A stretch of 64,000 nucleotides of DNA from Planctomycetota bacterium (GTDB taxonomy: Bacteria > Planctomycetota > Phycisphaerae > UBA1845 > PWPN01), in the NCBI GenBank assembly GCA_029550525.1, contig JAKPHF010000003.1, positions 1-64,000 on the forward strand, in the 5' to 3' direction. The notes beneath the pieces are model-generated. The model did not search any database, had not been told where the DNA came from, and was given only the letters and a program-made list of their open reading frames with translations. A program made the position numbers and the translations under genes. Below are positions 35,772 to 44,648 of this stretch, one piece after another. Numbering within the stretch: position 1 is the stretch's first letter; each line of letters opens with the position of its first letter.

Positions 35772-35777
35772 ATTATA
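35772..35777 (-). promoter_or_regulatory. -10 element of the Cys-rich lipoprotein gene
   Basis: Consensus TATAAT on the minus strand predicts a start near 35765 and a 66-base leader. The matching -35 (CTGTCT at 35795-35800) is weak. Confidence 0.5.
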
Positions 35778-35893
35778 AGGAATTACAGCAGGCCAGACAG
35801 CAGGAAAATGCACGAGAACCGCGGTTGAGCAGGCCCAATAACCTACGCAGCCGCTCAACACGGCGAACGAACGATCGTGAATGCTCGTGTCAC

Positions 35894-36100
35894 TCAGCGC
35901 CCAGCGCCAACCGCCTCGGTCTCGGCGTCCTCGTGGATCGTGGCGCCGTAGCGCACGAGACGCTCGAACCAATCGGGATGAGCGTCCCGGTAAACTCGAC
36001 CTCCATCACAGTGGTTGGGGCAAGGATAGTCACGGTCCGTGGCGGGGTCGTGGTGAAAACCCGTGCAGCCGCAAATATGGCACAGAACCCATTTGCGCAT
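35894..36100 (-). CDS. Small zinc-binding protein
   Basis: This 68-residue protein contains CHICGCTGFHHD and YPCPNHCDGGRVYRD, two Cys/His clusters able to hold a zinc ion in the manner of a DnaJ-type or rubredoxin-like knuckle. The rest is charged. AAGGA lies about 10 bases before the ATG at 36100, favouring this start over an extended frame. The function is unknown. Confidence 0.65.
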   Translation of the reverse strand: MRKWVLCHICGCTGFHHDPATDRDYPCPNHCDGGRVYRDAHPDWFERLVRYGATIHEDAETEAVGAGR

Positions 36101-36362
36101 AGCTTGTTTTCCTTCCCGAAGAACCGGGCTTGGCGGCAGAACGACGTGATCCGCCAAGAGATGCGCCTTCAATCTAAGGCGCGTGAACAGCCGAGTCAAA
36201 GAAAAATCGGGATCATGCGCCGCATTTGAGAAGCGCTTCGGCGCTCACTGCGAAATATCAGACGCAGAGGTGACTCGAATCCGACACATCCAGGTCGGCA
36301 ACGCGCAAGGACCGGCGGGATAGGGTTGTCGACAGAATCCGATGTATGCTGTCGTCCAGTTT

Positions 36363-37046
36363 TCAGGCCTGAGTCAGGCTCATGGAGCGTTCGGAGATGT
36401 GCGAACGGAGTAGCCGGATGGCTTCGTCCGGCTTGCCGGCGAGGATGGCATCCAAGATGGCTCTGTGTTCCCGGACGGTTTGCCGGACAGCTACTTCCCA
36501 TTCCGGGCCGGTCGTCTGTTCCGGAATGATCAGCGGCAGCGGCGCGTGGTGATAGACCGAGCGGAGGCGGCGGTTGCGGCTGGCGTCCACGAGCGCGTCG
36601 TGGAATTGCCAGTCGGCTTCGGCCACCTGGATGATGTCGCCTTCGCTCGCCAATCGTTCCATCTGGTCGCAGGCGTCCCGCATGGGCTGGAGGTGCTGCG
36701 GCGTGTTGAGCCCGCAGGTACACACGATTTCGATGGCCCCGGTCTCCAGCATGATACGCACGGCCAAAATTTCCCGGATGCTGTGGCGATCGAGTGTGGG
36801 GACCACGTAACCGGTCTTGGGGCCAGCCTCGATCAGACCCTGGGCTTCCAGCCGGGCGAAGGCCTCGCGAAGGGCGGATCGATTCACTTTGAGCCGGGCC
36901 GTCCACTCGGCCTCACGCAGGCGCTTGCCGGCGGGAATCTGTTGCAGAATCAGCATGTGGCGCAACTGGCGGTAGGCGCGCTCCCGCATCGCCTCGGAGC
37001 CCGGATTCTCGTCTGCTCCCAACTGGTCGGATGCTGCTCGGCTCAT
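36363..37046 (-). CDS. GntR-family (FadR/FCD type) transcription regulator
   Basis: A protein of 227 residues. Residues 15-85 form the GntR winged helix (RERAYRQLRHMLILQQIPAG, VNRSALREAFARLEAQGLIE). Residues 90-220 form the all-helical FCD ligand domain, with conserved metal-site residues in EADWQFHDALVDASRN and REHRAILDAILAG. FCD regulators usually sense organic acids or sugars and repress a neighbouring catabolic operon. No such operon adjoins, so the target is not evident. The start is set at ATG 37046, which coincides with the predicted transcription start; an in-frame TTG further upstream overlaps the promoter. Confidence 0.92.
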   Translation of the reverse strand: MSRAASDQLGADENPGSEAMRERAYRQLRHMLILQQIPAGKRLREAEWTARLKVNRSALREAFARLEAQGLIEAGPKTGYVVPTLDRHSIREILAVRIMLETGAIEIVCTCGLNTPQHLQPMRDACDQMERLASEGDIIQVAEADWQFHDALVDASRNRRLRSVYHHAPLPLIIPEQTTGPEWEVAVRQTVREHRAILDAILAGKPDEAIRLLRSHISERSMSLTQA

Positions 37047-37053
37047 GGAATCA

Positions 37054-37082
37054 TTTATACTGGTCGTGGAGAGGCTTGCCAA
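37054..37082 (-). promoter_or_regulatory. Promoter of the GntR-family gene, predicted leaderless
   Basis: Minus strand TTGGCA (37077-37082), exact 17-base spacer, TATAAA (37054-37059). The ATG follows the -10 by only 7 bases, so the mRNA should begin at or one base before its start codon. Confidence 0.75.
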
Positions 37083-37272
37083 CCCTGTTAGACCTTCCTG
37101 AGGCCCGCTGCAACTCGCGAATTGCGGCGATATTCGCGAGGCGGGGCAATCCGTGTTTTCCGGAGCTTGCCGTTGCCGGTCGAACCGAGCTTACAATCCG
37201 ATAGGGCACTAGATCCCCTCGTACTTGCTCGGTTGTGGAACTCGAGAACGCGAGGCAGTGCCCGTTTCCCGA

Positions 37273-40200
37273 ATGACGCCGGTAGATCGACTAAGAAAAC
37301 GGATTCGGTCGTGGGCTGGTCGCCTTGCGGGCAGGGAGGATTCTGCGCGCGATCGGCGAGGTGATCGGTCGGCGCCGCCGAAGAATGCAGCCGGCACGTC
37401 GAGCGGAGAAGAACGTTTTTACGAACTAGTCAACCATTTGCCCAACGCGATGGCCTACCGTCTCGTCGGCAGACCGGACGGCGCTCGAGAATTCGTCTAC
37501 GTCAGTCAGACGGTGGAGACTTTGCATGAGGTATCCGCCGCGGATGTGCTCTCGGATGCCTCTATCCTGTACGACCAGATCCTGCCGGAGCAGCGGCCGG
37601 GGCTGGAGGCGGCCGAGCGCGAATCGATGGAGAATCGCGGCCCATTCCGGTATGAAGTCGCCTGTCGGCTGCCGAGCGGCCGCGTTCGATGGTTCGAGCT
37701 GCATTCCATTCCTATCTTGCTGCCCGACGGACGGACGGCGTGGGAAGGTCTCGAGATCGACATCACGCCTCGCTGCCAGAGCGAGCAAGCTTTGCGGGCC
37801 GGCGAACAACGGTTTCGGGCGTTTTTCAACACGTCGGGCGTGGGGATGGCCCAATCCGACGTGACGACCAACCAACTGGTGGATGTCAACGAGGAATTCT
37901 GCCGGATCAGCGGCTACGCGCGTGGCGAGTTGATCGGCCGGCCGATGGAGGAGCTGACGCACCCCGACGACAGGGCCGCCGAGCAGGCTCAGTTGCAGCG
38001 ATTGTTGGCGGGCGAGATTCCCTGCTACACCATCGAGAAGCGGATGATCCGCCCTGACGGCGAGGTGGTGTGGGTGCGCCTGACGTCTTCGTTGACGGCC
38101 CCGCCGGATCGGCCGGGTGTGTGGCGCATCGGCATCCTTCAGGACGTCACCCACGAGAAACAGGCGGCCGACGAGCTCCGTCGGCACGAAGAGCGGTTTC
38201 GTTCACTGGTTCAGGCCACGGCGGCGATCGTGTGGGAGACGCCGGCTTCGGGGCTGCTCGAAACCGATCAGCCGGCGTGGCGCGACTTCACCGGCCAAAC
38301 GTGGGACGAAATGAAAGGCGCCGGCTGGCTGAATGCCGTTCATCCCGAAGACCGCGAGCGCACGGCTCAAGCGTGGTCGCAGGCGCTGGCGAATCGCCAG
38401 CCGTACCTCTTCGAGTATCGGCTCCGCCGGCACGACGGGGTGTATCACCAGGTGCTCGCTCGCGGCGTGCCCATCGTGGATGCGACCGGCGAGGTCCGCG
38501 AATGGATCGGTACCTGCACGGACATCGAACAACTTCGTCTGGCCGAGCAGGCCGTACGAGAGAGCGGCGAGCTGTTCCGCACGCTGGCGGACAACATCGC
38601 GCAGCTCGCGTGGATGGCGGACGAAAAAGGATCGATCTTCTGGTTCAACAAGCGCTGGTACGATTACACCGGCATGACGCTCGACGAGGCGCAGGGCTGG
38701 GGCTGGCAGGCGGTGCATCATCCCGATCACGTGCATCGCGTCCTCGAGAAGTTCAGGAGTTGTTTGGAGACCGGCACGGCCTGGGAAGACACATTTCCGC
38801 TTCGGGGTCGCAACGGCGAATACCGCTGGTTTCTCGCCCAGGCCATTCCCATCCGCGACGCTGAAGGCAAGGTAGTGCGGTGGTTGGGCACGAACACCGA
38901 TGTGACGGAACAGCGGGAAACCGAGCGGCGGCTCCGCGAGAGCCGGGCGTTGTATCGCAACCGGCTCGCCGAGTTGCAAACCATTTATGCGTCAGCTCCC
39001 ATCGGCTTGTGCGTGCTGGATCGCGAGTCTCGTTTCGTGCGCATCAATGATCGCCTGGCCGAAGTGAACGGGCTGTCCGCGGCCGAGCACATCGGACGGA
39101 CCGTGCGTGAGGTGGTGCCCGGCCTGGCCGACCAGCACGAGCCGATTCTTCGCGAGGTGATCGAACGAGGCCAGCCGGTCGTTGATCGCGAGATCAGCGG
39201 CGAAACGCCCGCCATGCCCGGCGTCACGCGGCACTGGATGATCAATTATTTCCCGTTGCTGAACGAGGCCGGAGAAGTGACGGGCGTCAACGTGACGGCT
39301 CAGGAGATCACCGATCGAAAGCACACCGAGCAGGCGCGGCAGGAACTCCTGGAGGCCGAGCAGGCGGCGCGGGCCGAGCTCGAGCGATACAACCGGCTGA
39401 AGGACGAGTTTCTCGCGACCGTCTCGCACGAACTGCGGAACCCTCTTAACGCCATCCTGGGCTGGACGCGGCTGTTAATCGAGGGCAAGGCGGAGACGAA
39501 GCGCGCCTTGCAGATCGTCGAGCGCAATGCCGCCAGCTTGGCCCAGATCGTCAGCGACCTGCTGGACATGAGCCGGATCATTTCCGGCAAGATTCATCTT
39601 CAGCGCAGCCACGCCGACCTCGGACCATTGGCTCGCAGCGTCTTGGAGTCCGTGCAACTGTCGGCCCAGGCCAAGAACATTTCATTGAATTCATGGATTG
39701 ATCCGCGGCTTCGACCGATCGTGTGCGACCCCAGTCGAATCCAACAGATCATCTGGAATCTATTGACCAACGCGATCAAATTCACGCCCGGCGGAGGACA
39801 GGTGTGGTTGCGGGTCGCTCAAGAGCATTCGCAGATTCACATTTCGGTGCGCGACACCGGCCAAGGTATTTCGCCGGAATTCCTGCCGAACGTCTTCGGG
39901 CGTTTCCTGCAGGCCGATGCTTCCACCACGCGCAAGCACGGCGGGCTTGGTCTGGGGCTGGCCATCACCAAGCAACTCGTCGAACTGCACGGCGGCACCA
40001 TCGAGGCCTTCAGCGAGGGCGAGAACAAGGGGGCGGTGTTCACCGTCACGCTGCCTTGCCCGCCGGGCGAGGTCTCCGAGGCGGGTTACGCCGACATGCA
40101 GAGCCACATTCCCGCCGGGCGCGGCGCGGAGGCTCCGGAGAGCATTCTCGCCGGCCTGACCGTGCTGGTGATCGACGACGATCCGGACAGTTGCGAATTG

Positions 40201-40980
40201 ACGGGCCGCTTACTCCGGGAGGCCGGGGCTCAGGTCCATACCGCTCACTCGGCGGAGGAGGGCTTCTCGATGCTGATGGAGATTCGGCCCGATGTCCTGC
40301 TCAGTGACATTAGTATGCCGCAGCAGGACGGATTGGAGCTCATCCGGAAAATCCGGTCATGTGGAGGTTGGTGCACGGAGTTGGCCTGTATCGCCCTGAC
40401 CGCGCTGGCCCGTCCGCAGGATCGGGATCGCGTGCTGCAGGCCGGCTACGACGAGTACATCACCAAGCCTTTTGACGCCAGCGCGCTGCCCACGCTGGTT
40501 TCGGCCATGTCGAGCCGTTCAGGCCGGGCGTCCACGGGAACAGGCGGTGCGGAGGAGCCGGCGGCCAGGACGCCGGAAACAAAGGTCGCGGCGACGGATC
40601 AGCGCCGGGACGAATCGGCGTCGAGGCACGTCCTGCTCGTCGAGGACAACCAGCCGGTGTGCGAGATGCTCCGCATGTTCCTGGAAGGCAGCGGCTACCG
40701 CGTGAGCACGGCGGCCACCGTCCGGGACGCCTTGGACATCGCCCGGTCCAAGCCCATCGACGTTCTCCTGAGCGATTTTCGCCTCGCGGACGGGACGGGC
40801 TGGGATTTAATGCGGGAACTGCGACCCATCCAGCAGGTCCCCGGCGTCATGCTCAGCGGCTATTCCGACAAGATCTACGTCGATCGGAGCAAGGCAGCCG
40901 GCTTCTGCCGGTACCTGGTCAAGCCGGTCGATGAAGAGCAGCTCCTGGAAGCGGTCGCCAGCGCAATTTCCGCCCGGTAA
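37273..40980 (+). CDS. Hybrid sensor histidine kinase with five PAS domains and two receivers
   Basis: A protein of about 1235 residues without membrane spans. Five PAS-like domains lie at roughly residues 46-160, 178-295, 305-425, 433-550 and 558-690 (for example FNTSGVGMAQSD and WMADEKGSIFWFNKRWYDYTG). The dimerisation helix carries the phospho-acceptor His719 in LATVSHELRNPLNAILGW. The ATP domain has NLLTNAIKFTPGG, DTGQGIS and GGLGLGLAITKQLVELHGG. Two receivers follow, with Asp1012 (LLSDISMP) and Asp1168 (LLSDFRL). It would be a cytosolic multi-input sensor. No separate output regulator gene adjoins it. The start ATG has no clear ribosome site; -10 TACAAT lies at 37192. Confidence 0.92.
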   Translation: MTPVDRLRKRIRSWAGRLAGREDSARDRRGDRSAPPKNAAGTSSGEERFYELVNHLPNAMAYRLVGRPDGAREFVYVSQTVETLHEVSAADVLSDASILYDQILPEQRPGLEAAERESMENRGPFRYEVACRLPSGRVRWFELHSIPILLPDGRTAWEGLEIDITPRCQSEQALRAGEQRFRAFFNTSGVGMAQSDVTTNQLVDVNEEFCRISGYARGELIGRPMEELTHPDDRAAEQAQLQRLLAGEIPCYTIEKRMIRPDGEVVWVRLTSSLTAPPDRPGVWRIGILQDVTHEKQAADELRRHEERFRSLVQATAAIVWETPASGLLETDQPAWRDFTGQTWDEMKGAGWLNAVHPEDRERTAQAWSQALANRQPYLFEYRLRRHDGVYHQVLARGVPIVDATGEVREWIGTCTDIEQLRLAEQAVRESGELFRTLADNIAQLAWMADEKGSIFWFNKRWYDYTGMTLDEAQGWGWQAVHHPDHVHRVLEKFRSCLETGTAWEDTFPLRGRNGEYRWFLAQAIPIRDAEGKVVRWLGTNTDVTEQRETERRLRESRALYRNRLAELQTIYASAPIGLCVLDRESRFVRINDRLAEVNGLSAAEHIGRTVREVVPGLADQHEPILREVIERGQPVVDREISGETPAMPGVTRHWMINYFPLLNEAGEVTGVNVTAQEITDRKHTEQARQELLEAEQAARAELERYNRLKDEFLATVSHELRNPLNAILGWTRLLIEGKAETKRALQIVERNAASLAQIVSDLLDMSRIISGKIHLQRSHADLGPLARSVLESVQLSAQAKNISLNSWIDPRLRPIVCDPSRIQQIIWNLLTNAIKFTPGGGQVWLRVAQEHSQIHISVRDTGQGISPEFLPNVFGRFLQADASTTRKHGGLGLGLAITKQLVELHGGTIEAFSEGENKGAVFTVTLPCPPGEVSEAGYADMQSHIPAGRGAEAPESILAGLTVLVIDDDPDSCELTGRLLREAGAQVHTAHSAEEGFSMLMEIRPDVLLSDISMPQQDGLELIRKIRSCGGWCTELACIALTALARPQDRDRVLQAGYDEYITKPFDASALPTLVSAMSSRSGRASTGTGGAEEPAARTPETKVAATDQRRDESASRHVLLVEDNQPVCEMLRMFLEGSGYRVSTAATVRDALDIARSKPIDVLLSDFRLADGTGWDLMRELRPIQQVPGVMLSGYSDKIYVDRSKAAGFCRYLVKPVDEEQLLEAVASAISAR

Positions 40981-41215
40981 TCAGCCTTTCATTCTGTAAG
41001 ATACGTACAGAACAAGACTTACATTCTATCGATCTCCTCTCCGGCGGAGGGTGATCGTCATCGTGAAAGAGTTCTCAAGAAAAAATATTTAACATTCTCA
41101 AACTTTTGGCGTGGGTTGCCTGTCTGTACCGGTGAACACTCGTCCCGAGCAGCAACGGTGTTCGCCGGGGCGGGTGGAGGTCCCCTCCGTGCTGGAGCTG
41201 AACAGGAGATTGCAC

Positions 41216-41935
41216 ATGAGGGCCAGAATTCTGACTGCAAGCGCAGCGTCCTTGATGATGACCGCAACCGCCGCCTGGGCCGCCTCGGCCACGGCGGTGT
41301 CGGTGGCGACCAATGGTGGGTCGAGTTCGTCCAACGCCACTGCCTACGGCAACGCGGACGCGACCGCTTACTCCGGGGCCACCAACGGCGGCCGGTCCAT
41401 CGCCAATTCGACCGCCTACGGGAACCGTTACGGCTACGCCGGGAGCGATGCGGTGGCGGTGTCCGACCACGGCCTGGCGATCAGCAACTCCCGAGCCGAT
41501 GCCCGCGGGATGTATGGCGGGAGCGCCTTGGCCAGCAGCGAGAGCCTGGCTGGTGCGGTGCACGGCGTGGCGATCAGCAACAGCGTGGCGGACGCCTGGG
41601 GTATGTATGGCGGTACTGCCGAGAGCCGCTCGTACTCCACCGCGCTGAGCCGGTACGGGTACGCCGACAGCAACAGCCTGGCTCGCAGCCACGGCAGTTG
41701 GGGAGGCCGGGCGGTTAGCAACAGTGACTCCCTCGCGGACACCTATGGCGGCGTGGCTCGGAGTAGCGTGGTTGCGGACAGCCGAGCCGGCTGGCGAGCC
41801 TCCGCTCGAGCGGATGGGATCGGCATCAGCCGCAGCGGGCCCGCCCGGGCGAGCAACGTGAACGTGCGGTCCATCAGCCGGACCAGCATGTACGGGAACG
41901 GGCATTCTCGGGGCGTGGCGATTGAAGTTCGGTAA
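41216..41935 (+). CDS. Secreted repetitive Ser/Ala/Gly/Asn-rich protein A
   Basis: A 239-residue protein with a signal peptide (MRARILTASAASLMMTATAAWAAS). The mature part is Ser/Ala/Gly/Asn-rich and built of units about 31 residues long. Three align well from about residue 90, sharing GxAxSNSxAD, GMYGG and SxS motifs; two shorter related blocks precede them. The alternation of small and polar residues suggests a beta-solenoid or amyloid-like surface protein. No family recognised. AGGAGA lies 8 bases before the ATG. A second, related-looking protein gene follows, and the hybrid kinase gene precedes. Confidence 0.75.
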   Translation: MRARILTASAASLMMTATAAWAASATAVSVATNGGSSSSNATAYGNADATAYSGATNGGRSIANSTAYGNRYGYAGSDAVAVSDHGLAISNSRADARGMYGGSALASSESLAGAVHGVAISNSVADAWGMYGGTAESRSYSTALSRYGYADSNSLARSHGSWGGRAVSNSDSLADTYGGVARSSVVADSRAGWRASARADGIGISRSGPARASNVNVRSISRTSMYGNGHSRGVAIEVR

Positions 41936-41945
41936 CAGGACATGA

Positions 41946-41994
41946 GTGGTGCAGGCATCCTTGCCTGCGAAAGCATGCGGAAGGCCTGCACCAC
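41946..41994. repeat. Nested palindrome between the two secreted-protein genes
   Basis: Outer arms GTGGTGCAGGC and GCCTGCACCAC (41946-41956, 41984-41994) enclose the smaller palindrome GCAGGCATCCTTGCCTGC (41951-41968), a relative of the CATCTTG-core family with different arms. A similar but decayed sequence lies at about 33852-33896. Confidence 0.75.
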
Positions 41995-42042
41995 AGACGG
42001 ACAGAATTCCACCGGCAGACGAAAAAAAGAGGAGCAGGAGCC

Positions 42043-42687
42043 ATGAAACGGTTCTCACGATATGCCGCGGTGATGATGATGGGGATGGCAGGGGCAGGCA
42101 GCGCTTGGGCGGGCGAGGCGAGCACCAGCGCGTCGGCAACCAACGGTCTGGGGTATCCGGGCACTGCGTCGGCGACCGCCAACTACACCGGTGTGGGCGG
42201 GCAAGGCTACGCCCGAACTCGGACCGACACTGCCGGGCCGGTGACCATCGGTCGAGGCCTGGCCGTGGGGTTCGACGGCAACTCCCTCGATGTCTCGTTC
42301 AGCCATGCGTTGGCTCCGGTGGTCGGGCCGGCGTACGCGGGGACCTTCAACATGAGCATCGGGACCGATGGGCATGTGGCCACCAGCTACGGCGGCACCT
42401 TGGCGGAAGGCGGTCTCGTGCGGACCGCCGAGGCGGGCGGGTCGGCCGGCTCCCACGGTGCGACCGCGATGGCGACCGGTCACACCGCTCCTGGCGGGAG
42501 GGTGACCAGCCGAACCGACTCCTACAGCAGCCCGGTGATCCATCGAACCGGCTACGCAGCGACTCCGATGGTCCGCAATGTCCCGGCGAGCTACAGCCGG
42601 CCGGTCGCCAACGTCGCTCCCGCACGGGTCCAAGGGCCCAGGCCGATCAGCATCCACCGGTCGAGCCTCGGCGGCTGGGGCCGGTAG
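42043..42687 (+). CDS. Secreted repetitive Ala/Gly/Thr/Ser-rich protein B
   Basis: A 214-residue protein with a signal peptide (MKRFSRYAAVMMMGMAGAGSAWAG) and a mature chain rich in Gly, Ala, Thr and Ser (STSASATNGLGYPGTASATA, VTIGRGLAVGFDGNSLDVSF). The tail is basic (RPISIHRSSLGGWGR). It resembles protein A in composition and opening (ASATN and TAxAY-type motifs) though not as clear repeats. An AGGAG ribosome site lies just before the ATG. Probably exported to the surface or matrix. No family is recognised. Confidence 0.75.
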   Translation: MKRFSRYAAVMMMGMAGAGSAWAGEASTSASATNGLGYPGTASATANYTGVGGQGYARTRTDTAGPVTIGRGLAVGFDGNSLDVSFSHALAPVVGPAYAGTFNMSIGTDGHVATSYGGTLAEGGLVRTAEAGGSAGSHGATAMATGHTAPGGRVTSRTDSYSSPVIHRTGYAATPMVRNVPASYSRPVANVAPARVQGPRPISIHRSSLGGWGR

Positions 42688-42824
42688 GACGGGGACAGCC
42701 GGCACGATCGAAACCAAATTCCACGACACGGGCCTGGGGTTCGGTGCTTTGCCCGGGGGGCGGCACCGGATACCCGGGCCCGTGCAGGTTGTGGGGCGAG
42801 GTGCGACGGGGTGGGGCGGACTCA

Positions 42825-42852
42825 TTGAATTGCTCGGCGAGGTGAGTATACT
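42825..42852 (+). promoter_or_regulatory. Promoter of rpmE
   Basis: TTGAAT (42825-42830), 16-base spacer, TATACT (42847-42852). The predicted 5' leader of about 94 bases contains the palindrome at 42903-42918. Confidence 0.75.
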
Positions 42853-42902
42853 AATCGGATTCCGGTCCTGCGGGGCGGCTGCGCCCCCGGTTCGGCCGGA
42901 CG

Positions 42903-42918
42903 GGCGGGCCTGCCCGCC
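42903..42918. repeat. Palindrome GGCGGGCCTGCCCGCC in the rpmE leader
   Basis: A 7-bp perfect inverted repeat with a two-base centre, located 35 bases before the rpmE start codon. It has the arms of the CATCTTG-core family but lacks the core. Confidence 0.65.
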
Positions 42919-42952
42919 GATGATTTGACGCTGAGTAAGCGGAAGGACTGAT

Positions 42953-43189
42953 ATGAAAGCTGACATTCATCCCAAGTACGTCGAGTGCACCGTCACTTGC
43001 GGTTGCGGCAATACGTTCAAGACCCGTTCGACCCGGCCTGAGCTGAAGGTTGAAATCTGTTCGAATTGCCATCCGTTCTTTACGGGGCAGGAGCGTTTCG
43101 TGGACACCGCCGGCCGCGTCGAGAAGTTCACCAAGAAGTTCGGCGGCGAGTACTTCAAGGGCTCGAAGAAGAAGGCAGCCAAGGCCTAG
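42953..43189 (+). CDS. rpmE: Ribosomal protein bL31, zinc-binding form
   Basis: A 78-residue large-subunit protein, [20 protein letters not shown] at the start. The zinc site is made of Cys residues in TCGCG and [11 protein letters not shown]. The zinc-type (C+) form is the main one, as opposed to the zinc-free paralogue induced on zinc limitation. GGAAGGA precedes the ATG. The gene is followed by a strong terminator and then prfA, the usual rpmE-prfA order. Confidence 0.97.
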   Translation: MKADIHPKYVECTVTCGCGNTFKTRSTRPELKVEICSNCHPFFTGQERFVDTAGRVEKFTKKFGGEYFKGSKKKAAKA

Positions 43190-43271
43190 CCTCGCTCTTA
43201 TGGCCTGCCGTGCGCCTCGATGTGGGCACTGGCAGGCAGCAGTCGAGGCCTGGGCGCTGCATCGATAGATC

Positions 43272-43338
43272 ACCACGCCGGATCGGCAGCGTTTGGGGAG
43301 TCTCCCGTGAGCGCGTCCGATCCGGCGTGGTGTTTTTG
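43272..43338 (+). terminator. Terminator of rpmE
   Basis: A perfect 15-bp stem (43272-43286 with 43317-43331) with an inner GGGGAG/CTCCC stem is followed by GTTTTT. It lies 83 bases past the rpmE stop and 33 bases before prfA. Confidence 0.92.
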
Positions 43339-43370
43339 TATCTACGGACGATCCCGCAGCGGTTGGAACC

Positions 43371-44465
43371 ATGGCCAGCAACGCGACCACCGAACGGCTG
43401 ATCGAGAAACTCGAGGACCTTCGTCGGCGCTACAACGAGGTGTCGGACGAGATGAACTCGCCGGAAGTGGCGGGGAACGCGGCACGCATCGTTCAGCTCA
43501 ACAAAGAGCACGGCAAGCTGCGGCGGATCGTCGAGCCGTACCTCGCCTACCGCAAGGCCCTGGCCGACGTGGAGGAGAATCAGAGCCTGCTCGAGGATGC
43601 GAGCGTCGATGCCGAGCTTAAGGCGCTGGCCAAGGAAGAGATCGCCGCCGGCCGTCGGCGTTGCGAGGAACTACTCGAATCGCTGAAGAAGACGCTGGTT
43701 ACGGGCGAGGACGCCGCCGTCGGTTCGGTCATCCTCGAGATCCGGGCGGGCACGGGCGGTGAAGAGGCGGCCCTGTTCGCCGGCGACCTGTTCAGCATGT
43801 ACCAGCGGTTCGCCGAACGGCACGGGTTCAAGGTCGAAGTCTTGGACGCCAGTCCGTCGGATCTCGGTGGCTACCGCGAAGTGGTCCTCAATATCAAAGG
43901 CGAGGGCGTCTATCAGCACTTCGGGTATGAGGGAGGCGGTCATCGAGTGCAGCGTGTTCCCCAGACCGAGGCCCAGGGCCGCATTCACACGTCCGCCGCA
44001 ACCGTTGCCGTCCTGCCCGAGCCCGAAGAGGTGGACGTGCAGATCGACTGGGAGAAGGACGTCATCGAACACGTGAGCCGGGCGGGCGGTCCGGGTGGGC
44101 AGAACGTGAACAAGGTTTCGTCGGCGATCAAGCTCGAGCACATTCCGACGGGCATCACCGTCTCCATGCGTGACGAGAAGAGTCAGCACAAGAACCGGGC
44201 CAAGGCCCGCCGCATCCTCATGTCGCGCGTGTACGACCATATCCTGACCAGTCAGATCGCCCAGCGCGACGCCAGCCGCCGCACCATGATCGGCTCGGGC
44301 GATCGCAGCCAGCGCATCCGGACGTACAACTTCCCTCAAAACCGCTGCACCGACCACCGCATCGGCATGGATGCCAACCTCGATCGGGTCATGCAAGGCG
44401 ATCTGGACGACATCGTTTTCGCCCTGCAAGCCCGCGACGTCGAGCAGCGAATCCAGAATCTGTGA
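43371..44465 (+). CDS. prfA: Peptide chain release factor 1
   Basis: The 364-residue RF1 reads UAA and UAG stops and releases the peptide. The class I GGQ motif is in SRAGGPGGQNVNKVSSAI. The codon-recognition PxT motif is in HRVQRVPQTEAQGRIHTSAA, which marks RF1 rather than RF2 (SPF). Domain 1 coiled helices fill the first 110 residues. It has a normal length and probably its own transcription, given the terminator just upstream. Confidence 0.97.
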   Translation: MASNATTERLIEKLEDLRRRYNEVSDEMNSPEVAGNAARIVQLNKEHGKLRRIVEPYLAYRKALADVEENQSLLEDASVDAELKALAKEEIAAGRRRCEELLESLKKTLVTGEDAAVGSVILEIRAGTGGEEAALFAGDLFSMYQRFAERHGFKVEVLDASPSDLGGYREVVLNIKGEGVYQHFGYEGGGHRVQRVPQTEAQGRIHTSAATVAVLPEPEEVDVQIDWEKDVIEHVSRAGGPGGQNVNKVSSAIKLEHIPTGITVSMRDEKSQHKNRAKARRILMSRVYDHILTSQIAQRDASRRTMIGSGDRSQRIRTYNFPQNRCTDHRIGMDANLDRVMQGDLDDIVFALQARDVEQRIQNL

Positions 44466-44565
44466 GAACGATGGAGCAGGCAGAGGTCGCCCCGCTCGCG
44501 AGACAGAACGCACTACCTGTCGATATCGGGCCGCGATCCGGGCCGGCCAGTGCTCGAGGGCTGCC

Positions 44566-44593
44566 TTGACGCGGGGCACGGGTGTGGGACAAT
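44566..44593 (+). promoter_or_regulatory. Promoter of the FlgT/CsgG-like gene
   Basis: TTGACG (44566-44571), 16-base spacer, GACAAT (44588-44593). Leader of about 49 bases ending in GGGAGG, a strong ribosome site before the ATG at 44649. Confidence 0.65.
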
Positions 44594-44648
44594 CGTGATC
44601 GGTCGCCAGGTTTCCACCACCGAGGCCCGCATGGGCCGGGAGGCTTGA

